From contig DLXG01000110.1 of assembly GCA_003448875.1 (NCBI GenBank), positions 1 through 10,966 of the forward strand: a stretch of 10,966 bases of DNA, in the 5' to 3' direction. This DNA comes from Anaerolineaceae bacterium (GTDB taxonomy: Bacteria > Chloroflexota > Anaerolineae > Anaerolineales > Anaerolineaceae). Below are positions 1 through 7,103 of this stretch, piece after piece. Numbering within the stretch: position 1 is the stretch's first letter; every line of letters begins with the position of its first letter. The notes under the pieces are model-generated. The model ran no database searches, was not told the origin of the DNA, and saw only the letters and a list, made by a program, of their open reading frames with translations. The position numbers and the translations under genes were made by a program.

Positions 1-1869
1 TTTGCTTTATGGTTGTTTGCCTTTCTGCTCTGGTATGTTACCCCGCTAAAACACAGTTACTTTGCGCCCGGCCCGCGTCCCCCCAATTATCTTTTCTATC
101 CCTACTCGGATGCTGAATTTTACGATCTTGCCGCGCAATATATTCTGCTGGGTCAGGGTGTATTCAACGGTATTCCTATGGATAAGCCGTTATATGCCAT
201 GTTCCTGGCATTCATTCACGCGGTTGTCGGGCAGGGGTATGAAGAAACCATCAATTTACAAATTGCGGTACTGGCGTTGATGCCCGCCATGCTGTTTCTA
301 CTGGGCAGCCAGATGATCAATCGCCCGGCAGGTGTATTGATGGGCCTGCTGGCTGCTTTTCATCAGCGCAATGCGATTGCAGCCACACCGTATATTAAGA
401 TTTCACATTCAAAACTGTTATTGACGGAATACCCAACCGCCTTGTTATTGGTCATTTTCGCATTATTTGCCTTCCGCTGGTTGAGGAGCGGCCAGCAGCG
501 AACCGCGTGGGCAGATGCTGTGCTGGCAGGTGGTTTTTTGGGTCTGGCGATGCTGGTGCGCCCCAACGCCTTGATGGTTTTGCCTTTTGTGCTGCTGCTG
601 GCATGGGCGGCCAACTTCCAGCGGATAAAGAAGTGGCTGTTGAGTTCAGGTGTGCTTATCTTCATGGTCATCCTGACCGTTCTGCCGTTCATGTTGGAGA
701 TACCCCGGGGTTATAACGAACCGTACTTAATGATTAAAATTCGTGCGATTCTGGAAAGTCGCATCCTGACCGACGAGCCGCGTGGCATAGTCCCGTTGGA
801 AAGGCAACTGGCAGCCGCTGATCATTTTTTCCAGCCGAATGCGACTCAACCGCTGAGTAACATATTGGATGGTTTGGAACGATTTGCTTATGTTCCGCGC
901 CATTTTTTCCATAATATGATTATGACTGTCATGCTGCTGCCCAACACCTTTGCCTTGCACGATTTGCGTCACACTCTCGAAGCCCCATACTGGCAAGATG
1001 TTCGGCAGTGGACCGGTGAACTGCCGGCAGGGGCAGGTATATTTCTACCGCTCAATTTGATATTTCTGGCAGTGGGGGTGGGCGCGGCCTGGCAGCGCAA
1101 AGGGGCCGCCGGTTTGGTGCCTTTGATGATGCTGCCGGGATATTTTCTGGCAAATTCGCTGGCGCGCAATTCGGGCTGGCGCTACCTGGTGCCGATGGAC
1201 TGGGTGATACTGGTCTATTTTGCGATTGGGGTGTTGGTCCTGCTACGCTGGGTGCTGGACTGGCTGGGCATTGATCTCTCCCGCAAATGGCAACTGGACT
1301 TAAGCCGGCCAGCGGATTCTTTGCAACATTCATCACCGCCGCAAAAAGTGGGTATCCCCATTATGTTGGGGGCGCTCTTTCTATTAGCCGGGCTTTCTCT
1401 CCCCCTGAACAAGACCTTCATCCCGGAGCGATATCCGCCCCTCAACCCCCTCACTTTATATGAAAAAATCAACGCGGCAGGGTTGCGTATAGATAAAGAT
1501 ACGTTCAGGGGGTTTATGAACAGCCCGAATGCCTATTTGAATTCCGGACTGGGACTTTACCCTCGTTTTTACCCTGCCAATAATGGCGAGCCGCAGCCGA
1601 ATCTACCCCTCAAAGCGCGCCCTTACTCTCGTTTTACGATCTCCATTGTGTCTTGGGATACTTTCTATACTGTTTTGCTGCCTATGGAAGAACCGATGGC
1701 TTATTTTCCGCACGGGGAAGAGGTGATCGTAATCGGTTGTAAGGATACCCACGAGCCGTTTATTGATGCGTATGCGATCCTCGTGATGAGTGATCCGCCG
1801 CAAATTTACCGGCGTTCGTTTGAAAGCAAGCTGGTCTGCCCGTTTGCTCCAGCGGGGGAAACCCCCTGA
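1..1869 (+). CDS. GT-C-like polytopic membrane glycosyltransferase, 5' partial
   Basis: The reading frame is open from the first base to a TGA at 1867-1869 (622 visible residues), so the start lies upstream. The TTG at 13 falls inside an apparent first membrane helix and is unlikely to be the start. About the first 460 residues are rich in hydrophobic helices. An early extracytoplasmic loop carries the acidic motif YSDAEFYDLA (visible residues about 35-44), of the kind found in GT-C enzymes that use polyprenyl-phosphate sugars (ArnT/PMT-like, GT39/GT83). Further on, KPLYAMFLA and SGWRYLVPMDW resemble the P-x-Y and R-Y-L-x-P segments of that fold. The last 150 or so residues form a soluble tail with no motif I recognise. 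The likely role is transfer of a sugar to a lipid-linked glycan or a protein outside the membrane. The family call is by general features; the substrate is unknown. The neighbouring Wzz-like and ligase genes support a surface-polysaccharide role. Confidence 0.7.
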   Translation, partial: FALWLFAFLLWYVTPLKHSYFAPGPRPPNYLFYPYSDAEFYDLAAQYILLGQGVFNGIPMDKPLYAMFLAFIHAVVGQGYEETINLQIAVLALMPAMLFLLGSQMINRPAGVLMGLLAAFHQRNAIAATPYIKISHSKLLLTEYPTALLLVIFALFAFRWLRSGQQRTAWADAVLAGGFLGLAMLVRPNALMVLPFVLLLAWAANFQRIKKWLLSSGVLIFMVILTVLPFMLEIPRGYNEPYLMIKIRAILESRILTDEPRGIVPLERQLAAADHFFQPNATQPLSNILDGLERFAYVPRHFFHNMIMTVMLLPNTFALHDLRHTLEAPYWQDVRQWTGELPAGAGIFLPLNLIFLAVGVGAAWQRKGAAGLVPLMMLPGYFLANSLARNSGWRYLVPMDWVILVYFAIGVLVLLRWVLDWLGIDLSRKWQLDLSRPADSLQHSSPPQKVGIPIMLGALFLLAGLSLPLNKTFIPERYPPLNPLTLYEKINAAGLRIDKDTFRGFMNSPNAYLNSGLGLYPRFYPANNGEPQPNLPLKARPYSRFTISIVSWDTFYTVLLPMEEPMAYFPHGEEVIVIGCKDTHEPFIDAYAILVMSDPPQIYRRSFESKLVCPFAPAGETP

Positions 1870-3338
1870 CCCTCGCGCGGCAGGTGAGGTGAGTTGCTAT
1901 TGAAATTAAGTGCGGCCGCCAGCCAGCCAAAAATTAACCAGTAATAAGGAAAAGCAAAAGTATCAACGCTCATTCCTTCCATTAAAAAAGCGATCATGGT
2001 AAGTTGAGCGGTCAGGGCAAGGGTGGCAATCAGCGGCTGTTGATTCTGAATGAGCACTCGGCTGGTCTGCCAGAGCAGATATAAAAAACTCAAAAACAGC
2101 GAAAAACCCACGATCCCCGTTTCACACAACAAACGAATCCACAGGCTGAGCGTGTTGGGCAGGGCAGTGGTGTAATACATTTTGTGAGATTCGACCACCG
2201 TCCAGCCAAACAGGGGCAATTTTTCCGGGAAGAAATAGCCGGCGTTCTCCAACCCCACTCCAAACAGGGGAAAATCATTGAATATTTGCAATCCGGTTAT
2301 CCAGAAAGCCACCCGCTCACCAAAAAACAGGTAATTTGCGGCTTCCAATGGCGTGTAGGGATTGCTGAGCACGCGGAATAAGTCTGCCATGCGCGGATCG
2401 AGACGGGTGAGGATGTAGGTGCCTGCCAGTAAAATACCAGCGTAGAGGCTGAAAATAACCAGCCAGATACTGCTTTTGAGCAAAAGAGAAGCCGGCTTGG
2501 GAAGCGGTTGACTGCGCTGGGCAAGCAACTTGTGGTGCAACCACCCTGCAAAGCGGGCTGTGGTCAGCAGGATTAACCAGCCGACCGATAAACTGAAAGA
2601 GAGCAGGGCACTGCGGGCCAGTGAAAGCACCAGAATCAACACTCCCCCGCCAAACAGAAGGTTTTCGGCGGTAAACTTCCAGAGGCGCCAGCGGAAAACA
2701 CTGGAACGGCGGAAAGAGGCTGCCAGCCAGTAGGGTAAATAGAATACTACCAACTGGTGTCCCAGCCAGGAAGGTTCAAAGGCAAAACCTGTGGTGCGCC
2801 GGATGTACAAACTGCCGCTGGATGAGATCAGGTGTTGAATTTCTCTCATCCAGTCAGGATAGTCACCGCCTATGTACCAGAAAGCGGACTGCAAACCCGC
2901 CCAGAGCAGAACAAGGCCACCGCTGATATTGATCCACTGGAAGAAAAAGGCCAGTCGTTCTGGTGAGTTGGTTAAAACCAGAGCCGCAAGAAAAAATGAA
3001 ACACCAATAGTGAGCGTGAGAAAGCCAGAAAGCCCATTCCGCAGGCGATCAACATCCCGAAATAAAGGAAATTCGATAAAAAAAGCCAGCGCGGTGCTTA
3101 AAACCGTCAGCAAAATAAAGGCAAAGAGGGGAATTACCACTCGTGGCAATTGGGGCTGCCGGTAAAAATAGAGCGGCCCGAAAATGAGCAAAAGCAAACC
3201 AAGCGGGATGGCCGCAGCCGGCGCAACCATGCTCCCCCCGGCAAGTTTTGAGAGAAGCGGCAGACTGGTTACCGGCAGAAGCAGGAGCAAAACAGCCCAC
3301 AAGAAATGATAGAGGTAGGATTCCAGCCGCTGACGCAA
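1806..3338 (-). CDS. O-antigen ligase / Wzy polymerase-like membrane protein
   Basis: This is a 510-residue polytopic membrane protein (about 10-12 hydrophobic segments) of the O-antigen ligase/polymerase superfamily (Wzy_C type). Family-like signatures from the chosen start are RTTGFAFEPSWLG (about 181-193), SLARSALLSF (about 239-248), FGVGLENAGYF (about 359-369) and a periplasmic-loop segment ending in NTLSLWIRLLCETGIVGF (about 395-412). Such proteins join or polymerise lipid-linked glycan chains on the outer face of the membrane. The frame stays open to an ATG at 3398, but that would overlap the upstream gene by 59 bp and add a Cys/Arg-rich stretch unlike the family. I prefer the TTG at 3338-3336, which lies 1 bp after the Wzz-like stop and 5 nt after AAGAGGGG. 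The last 28 or so codons run into the 3' end of the opposing GT-C gene. Ligase versus polymerase cannot be decided from sequence alone. Confidence 0.8.
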   Translation of the reverse strand: MRQRLESYLYHFLWAVLLLLLPVTSLPLLSKLAGGSMVAPAAAIPLGLLLLIFGPLYFYRQPQLPRVVIPLFAFILLTVLSTALAFFIEFPLFRDVDRLRNGLSGFLTLTIGVSFFLAALVLTNSPERLAFFFQWINISGGLVLLWAGLQSAFWYIGGDYPDWMREIQHLISSSGSLYIRRTTGFAFEPSWLGHQLVVFYLPYWLAASFRRSSVFRWRLWKFTAENLLFGGGVLILVLSLARSALLSFSLSVGWLILLTTARFAGWLHHKLLAQRSQPLPKPASLLLKSSIWLVIFSLYAGILLAGTYILTRLDPRMADLFRVLSNPYTPLEAANYLFFGERVAFWITGLQIFNDFPLFGVGLENAGYFFPEKLPLFGWTVVESHKMYYTTALPNTLSLWIRLLCETGIVGFSLFLSFLYLLWQTSRVLIQNQQPLIATLALTAQLTMIAFLMEGMSVDTFAFPYYWLIFGWLAAALNFNSNSPHLPREGQGVSPAGANGQTSLLSNERR

Positions 3339-3339
3339 A

Positions 3340-4128
3340 TCAACCCCTCTTGAACAGGCGTTCCGGCAGGCGCAGATGGATGGCGGCCAGCGCCCCAATC
3401 AGACCAATCAACGCGCCTGCCAGAAGGTAATTGCTGCGCTGAAATTGAACCGGCTCCGGGAGTAAAACCGCGGGGCGGGTAAGCGTGAAACGCATGCCGG
3501 GGATGAGACCGCGTGCGTTGGCCCGTGCAGTGAGAATTCGCTCACCGGTTCTGGTTATTTCGGCCTGAATTTGCTGGCTGTTTTGAAAAGGACACACCAC
3601 ATTTTCAACACCGCTTATGGGCTGTTGTTGAAGGCAGGTGGTCAGCCCGTCTAGATAGCGTTCCAGCTGGTCAGCCTGTAAGGCACTTAGGAATGCGGTT
3701 TCAAGTGCGCGTAAAGCCAGATCGCTCCAATGATCGGCTAAGGCAAGAGCAGCCTGTGGGTTGCGGTGTTGAACGCGCAGGATGTAGCTTTCGGCTTTAC
3801 GTTCGATGAAAAAGGTTCGTTGAAAATTATCATCTGATACCAGCCAACCGGCTTGCATGGCTTGTTGACGCAAATCATCCATTATTGGTTCAGAAGCCAT
3901 TAACCGGCCGGTGGTATTAATAAGAATGTCTTGATTTTTATCGCTTAGAGTGCCGGTGCGGCTGAGATCTACGTTCAGGGCAATCTCGGCGCGGGCTTCG
4001 TAGAGCGGTGGCTGGATTTGAAAGAAAAGCCAGCCGAGAATTACCCCGGCGGTCATCAGCAGGACGATCAGCCACCAGTAGCGTAACGCAGCGTTTAAGT
4101 CATCCAGCGGATTATAAGAGGGGGTCAT
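3340..4128 (-). CDS. Wzz-like polysaccharide chain-length determinant protein
   Basis: This is a 262-residue protein with the two-helix topology of Wzz/polysaccharide co-polymerase proteins. It has a short cytoplasmic N-terminus (NPLDDLNAALRYWW, about 7-20), a first membrane helix at about 20-38 followed by QPPLYEARAEI, a long polar extracytoplasmic domain, and a second helix at about 230-250 followed by a short basic tail (RLPERLFKRG). It would help set glycan chain length with the ligase/polymerase encoded 1 bp downstream. There is no Walker motif or tyrosine-kinase domain, unlike fused Wzc proteins. Two cysteines lie about 17 residues apart in the extracytoplasmic part (TTCLQQQ and VVCPFQ) and could form a disulfide. 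The frame extends to an ATG at 4194. I prefer the ATG at 4128 because Wzz proteins begin shortly before the first helix, although neither start has a good Shine-Dalgarno. Confidence 0.75.
   Translation of the reverse strand: MTPSYNPLDDLNAALRYWWLIVLLMTAGVILGWLFFQIQPPLYEARAEIALNVDLSRTGTLSDKNQDILINTTGRLMASEPIMDDLRQQAMQAGWLVSDDNFQRTFFIERKAESYILRVQHRNPQAALALADHWSDLALRALETAFLSALQADQLERYLDGLTTCLQQQPISGVENVVCPFQNSQQIQAEITRTGERILTARANARGLIPGMRFTLTRPAVLLPEPVQFQRSNYLLAGALIGLIGALAAIHLRLPERLFKRG
3344..3351 (-). promoter_or_regulatory. RBS supporting the TTG start of the ligase gene
   Basis: On the minus strand AAGAGGGG ends 5 nt before the TTG at 3338-3336. It overlaps the last codons of the Wzz-like gene, whose TGA occupies 3342-3340. 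This arrangement implies translational coupling and decides the start in favour of TTG over the upstream ATG at 3398. Confidence 0.5.
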
Positions 4129-4174
4129 AGGTGGAGAGAAAGATCTGATAGGTTGGCTCAATTCTAACCGATTT

Positions 4175-4206
4175 TTGATGATATGAAACACCATCTGTTT
4201 TATAAT
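4175..4206 (+). promoter_or_regulatory. Candidate promoter for the aldo/keto reductase gene
   Basis: TATAAT at 4201-4206 is a perfect consensus -10, about 45 bp before the ATG at 4252. The best -35-like hexamer is TTGATG (4175-4180), but its spacing of 20 bp is longer than the usual 16-18, so the -10 carries most of the support. Confidence 0.45.
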
Positions 4207-4230
4207 CTCAACGGTGCAATCTCATTCCAA
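4199..4230 (-). promoter_or_regulatory. Candidate promoter for the Wzz-ligase operon
   Basis: Reading the minus strand, TATAAA (4204-4199) is a reasonable -10 element, with TTGGAA (4230-4225) 20 bp upstream as a poor, over-spaced -35. It would give a leader of about 60 nt to the ATG at 4128. It shares its AT core with the + strand candidate. This was judged by eye and is weak evidence. Confidence 0.3.
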
Positions 4231-4232
4231 CC

Positions 4233-4240
4233 AAAGGAGG
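4233..4240 (+). promoter_or_regulatory. RBS of the aldo/keto reductase gene
   Basis: AAAGGAGG is a strong Shine-Dalgarno 11 nt before the ATG at 4252, with a second purine run AGAGGGA immediately before it. It fixes the start at 4252 rather than the in-frame ATG at 4183, which lies upstream of the predicted -10. Confidence 0.75.
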
Positions 4241-4251
4241 AAAAGAGGGAA

Positions 4252-5208
4252 ATGGAATATCGTAAGTTAGGCCGCACAGGCCTCAAAGTCTCCGCCTTGT
4301 GCATGGGCAGTATGCAGTTTGGCTGGACGGCGAGCGAGGAAGAGTCCTATCGAATTTTGACCCGCTCGTTTGAAGCCGGCATCAATTTCATTGACACAGC
4401 CGATATCTATTCCCGTTGGGTAGCGGGTAATCCGGGCGGAGTTGCCGAAACCATCATCGGTAACTGGATGAAACGTAAGGGAATCCCCCGCCACGAAGTC
4501 ATTATTGCCACAAAGGTAAGGGGAAAGGTGGGCGAAGCCCCCAATGATGAAGGTTTATCCCGCGCACATATCTTTCATGCGGTTGAACAATCGCTGCGCC
4601 GATTGCAAACCGATTATATTGACCTGTATCAAACCCACTGGTATGACGATCAGACGCCGATTGAGGAAACTTTATCGGCGTTAGACGATCTGGTACGGCA
4701 GGGTAAGGTGCGTTATATTGGCTGCTCCAATTATCCGGCCTGGCGTTTGATGCAGGCGTTGTGGGCGTCCGATAAACTGGGATTGGCACGCTTCGATTCG
4801 CTGCAACCGCACTACAATCTGGTTCATCGCGCCGAATACGAACGTGAACTGGCTGAGGTTTGCCAAACATACGGCTTAGGGGTCATTCCGTACAGTCCGC
4901 TGGCGGGCGGCTTTTTGAGCGGCAAATACCGCAAAGATCAAACCGAGGCGGGCAGCCAGCGGAATGTCAGCCGTTACTTCACGGATTACGGCTGGAAAGT
5001 GCTGGATGCGGTGGATGAGATCGCCCGACAGCGAGGGGTATCCATCTCTCAGATTGCGCTGGCCTGGCTGCTGACCCAGCCGGGCATCACCAGCCCCATC
5101 ATCGGGCCGCGTTCAATCGAGCAGTTAGAAGATAACCTCGGCGCTGCGGATTTGCGTCTGACGAAGGATGAAATGGAGAAACTGAACGAAGTCAGTCGCT
5201 GGCAGTAA
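4252..5208 (+). CDS. Aldo/keto reductase family oxidoreductase
   Basis: This is a 318-residue cytosolic TIM-barrel oxidoreductase of the aldo/keto reductase superfamily, which reduces carbonyls with NAD(P)H. The N-terminus [14 protein letters not shown] is typical of the bacterial group often named after YajO, Tas or YghZ. The catalytic tetrad is complete: D48 and Y53 in [10 protein letters not shown]88 in IIATKV, and H129 in YQTHWYD. Cofactor-binding segments are also present: [19 protein letters not shown], and [14 protein letters not shown] near the C-terminus. Length is normal for the family. It stands alone on the + strand, divergent from the Wzz-ligase operon and convergent with metG, whose stop lies 3 bp away. 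The physiological substrate cannot be told from sequence; sugar or general aldehyde reduction are both possible. Confidence 0.93.
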   Translation: MEYRKLGRTGLKVSALCMGSMQFGWTASEEESYRILTRSFEAGINFIDTADIYSRWVAGNPGGVAETIIGNWMKRKGIPRHEVIIATKVRGKVGEAPNDEGLSRAHIFHAVEQSLRRLQTDYIDLYQTHWYDDQTPIEETLSALDDLVRQGKVRYIGCSNYPAWRLMQALWASDKLGLARFDSLQPHYNLVHRAEYERELAEVCQTYGLGVIPYSPLAGGFLSGKYRKDQTEAGSQRNVSRYFTDYGWKVLDAVDEIARQRGVSISQIALAWLLTQPGITSPIIGPRSIEQLEDNLGAADLRLTKDEMEKLNEVSRWQ

Positions 5209-5211
5209 AGC

Positions 5212-7008
5212 CTACATGGCAACCGGTTTTCCCAAGCGGGCGCGTTCCTCTTCAATGATGGACGCGTCCAGTTTCTTAAACAGCGGTTCCGGTTTTTGCA
5301 GCGGCGTGCCGGGTTGAATCTGGCTGGGCTGCCATTGGCCGCTGGCGGAGTCTGGATCATAGCGCACAACCGTATGTGTACCCAGTGCGTCTTCCACCTC
5401 TTGCACGTAGGCCTGACCGAAGAGGGGCTGCTGGTAGCCCAGAAAACGATGTAACCGTTCAGCAGTGTGGGGCAGCACCGGCGCCAGCAAAATTTTCAGG
5501 TTATCAATGGCGCGGATGGCGGTAAAGATCGCCCGGGCAGCGGCCTGTTTGTCGGTCTTAATGCTGGTCCACGGTGCAGTTTGATCCAGATAGCGGTTGA
5601 CTTCGCTGGCGAGCCGCATGGCTTCTCCCAGCGCGGCGCGCAAATGGACGGCTTCGTATTCCCGGCCGACGGTTTCAAACCCCCCTTCAATGGCAGCCAG
5701 CAGTTCCTGATCGGCAGCGGTCAGTTCGCCCGGTTCGGGAACATGACCCTCCCAATGCTTGTAAGCAAAGGAAAGCACGCGGTTGGCCAGGTTGCCCCAG
5801 GTGGCTACCAGTTCATCGTTGTTGCGCTTATAGAAGTCTTCCCAATCCCAATCGGTATCGCGGGTTTCGGGCATGTTGACGGTCAGGTAGTAGCGCAGAG
5901 GATCCGGATCGTAACGGGTCAGAAAATCCCGCGCGTAGACGGCCCAATTCCGGCTGCCGGAAATTTTTTGGCCCTCCAGATTCATGAATTGATTGGCGGG
6001 AACATCATAAGGCAGGGTCAGCCGTTGACCGGTTTCACCGGCAAAAATTTCCAAAAACTGCTCGCCGGTTCCCATCAGTTGTGCCGGCCACCAGGCAGCA
6101 TGGAAGAAGATGTTATCTTTACCGATAAAATAGAAGGATTTGGCTTGCGGATTTGTCCACCAGTTTTTCCAGGCCTGCGGGTCACCGCTCAATTTTGCCC
6201 ATTCAATGGCCGCCGAAAGGTAGCCGATGACTGCCTCGAACCAGACGTACAGGCATTTACCTTCCCAACCCGGAATGGGAACGGGTATGCCCCAATCCAG
6301 ATCGCGGGTGATGGCGCGTGGTTTCAGACCTTCGCTTTCAATCTGACCGAGCGACTGCCCGATGACGGTTTCACGCCAGTAGTGTTTTCGTTCGCGCAAG
6401 AAGCGGGCAACGTCAGGTTCTAATTTGGAAAGATCGAGGAAGAAATGCTCGGTTTCGCGCAGTTCGGGGGTGGAACCGTCTACTTTTGAGCGGGGGTTGA
6501 TTAACTTTTCGGGTTCCAGCACACTGCCGCAGCGATCACATTGATCGGAACGGGCGCCCTCGTAACCGCACACATAACAGGTGCCTTCTACGTAGCGGTC
6601 AGGCAGAAAGCGTTTGCTGGCGGGCGAATACCATTGCGGGCGTGATTCGGTGTATAAATACCCATTCTTTTGCAGGGCCAGAAAAATGCTCTGGGCCACT
6701 TTGAAGTGATTTTCCGTATGGGTGGTGGTGAATAAATCGTAATGAATACCGAGTTTAAGGAAAAGGTCGAGAAATCCGTTGTGAAAACGCTTATACACTT
6801 CTTCGATGGGCTTGCCTTCGGCATCCGCCCGTAAGGTAACCGGTGTGCCGTGCGAATCGGTGCCGGAAACCATCAAAACCTGATTGCCTTTCAAGCGATG
6901 ATAGCGGGCGACAATATCGCCCGGCAGGTGAGAGCCGGTAACATTACCCACGTGAATTTCGGCATTGGCATACGGCCAGGCAATGGCAATCAGGATGTGT
7001 TCGGTCAT
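5212..7008 (-). CDS. metG: Methionyl-tRNA synthetase
   Basis: This is a 598-residue class I aminoacyl-tRNA synthetase that charges tRNA-Met with methionine in the cytosol. The Rossmann fold opens with WPYANAEIHVGN, giving the HIGH-type signature HVGN at residues 19-22. A single zinc knuckle has cysteines 144, 147, 157 and 160 (C-x2-C-x9-C-x2-C). WFEAVIGYLSA (256-266) and FIGKDNIFFHAAWWPA (294-309) are core MetRS segments. The KMSKS loop reads KISGS (348-352), with Gly in the fourth position. The helical anticodon-binding domain follows from about residue 380 (GNLANRVLSF, 405-414). No C-terminal Trbp111-like tRNA-binding domain is present, which makes this a short form. The start at 7008 is preceded by AGAGG with a 6-nt spacer. 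The gene lies 95 bp downstream of the PTS fusion, beyond a hairpin, so it may be transcribed separately. Confidence 0.97.
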   Translation of the reverse strand: MTEHILIAIAWPYANAEIHVGNVTGSHLPGDIVARYHRLKGNQVLMVSGTDSHGTPVTLRADAEGKPIEEVYKRFHNGFLDLFLKLGIHYDLFTTTHTENHFKVAQSIFLALQKNGYLYTESRPQWYSPASKRFLPDRYVEGTCYVCGYEGARSDQCDRCGSVLEPEKLINPRSKVDGSTPELRETEHFFLDLSKLEPDVARFLRERKHYWRETVIGQSLGQIESEGLKPRAITRDLDWGIPVPIPGWEGKCLYVWFEAVIGYLSAAIEWAKLSGDPQAWKNWWTNPQAKSFYFIGKDNIFFHAAWWPAQLMGTGEQFLEIFAGETGQRLTLPYDVPANQFMNLEGQKISGSRNWAVYARDFLTRYDPDPLRYYLTVNMPETRDTDWDWEDFYKRNNDELVATWGNLANRVLSFAYKHWEGHVPEPGELTAADQELLAAIEGGFETVGREYEAVHLRAALGEAMRLASEVNRYLDQTAPWTSIKTDKQAAARAIFTAIRAIDNLKILLAPVLPHTAERLHRFLGYQQPLFGQAYVQEVEDALGTHTVVRYDPDSASGQWQPSQIQPGTPLQKPEPLFKKLDASIIEEERARLGKPVAM

Positions 7009-7054
7009 GGTACACCTCTTGAGGATGAAAATCAGATTAAGATTTTATCACGAA

Positions 7055-7080
7055 ACGGGGCTATCCGCAGATAGCCCCGT
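7055..7080 (-). terminator. Hairpin, probable terminator after the PTS fusion gene
   Basis: A perfect 11-bp inverted repeat (7055-7065 pairing with 7070-7080) encloses the 4-nt loop 7066-7069. On the minus strand it begins 23 nt after the PTS gene stop. The GC-rich stem is followed by TTTCGTG, so the U tract is weak. It may terminate or attenuate transcription before metG, or act as a 3'-end stabilising hairpin. TAAAAT at 7047-7042, just past the stem, could be a -10 for metG, but no matching -35 is visible. Confidence 0.6.
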
Positions 7081-7103
7081 CTGGTTCATGCGAATCAAAC
7101 AGG

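Noticed and set aside
1854..1866. GGGGG-AAA-CCCCC small hairpin at the end of the GT-C-like gene
   Set aside because: Only a 5-bp stem, no T tract on either strand, and it lies within coding sequence of both genes; not a convincing terminator.
4129..4194. 22-residue N-terminal extension of the Wzz-like protein from the ATG at 4194
   Set aside because: It would run through the intergenic region to the edge of the predicted -10 and place an atypically long segment before the first helix; no Shine-Dalgarno supports it.
4183..4251. 23-residue N-terminal extension of the aldo/keto reductase
   Set aside because: The extension starts upstream of a consensus -10 and contains the strong Shine-Dalgarno; family members start at the [10 protein letters not shown] segment.
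5467..6423. 318-residue open frame on the + strand, antisense to metG
   Set aside because: It lies wholly inside a clear metG, has low-complexity Phe/Gly-rich composition and no recognisable domain; it is a codon-bias shadow.
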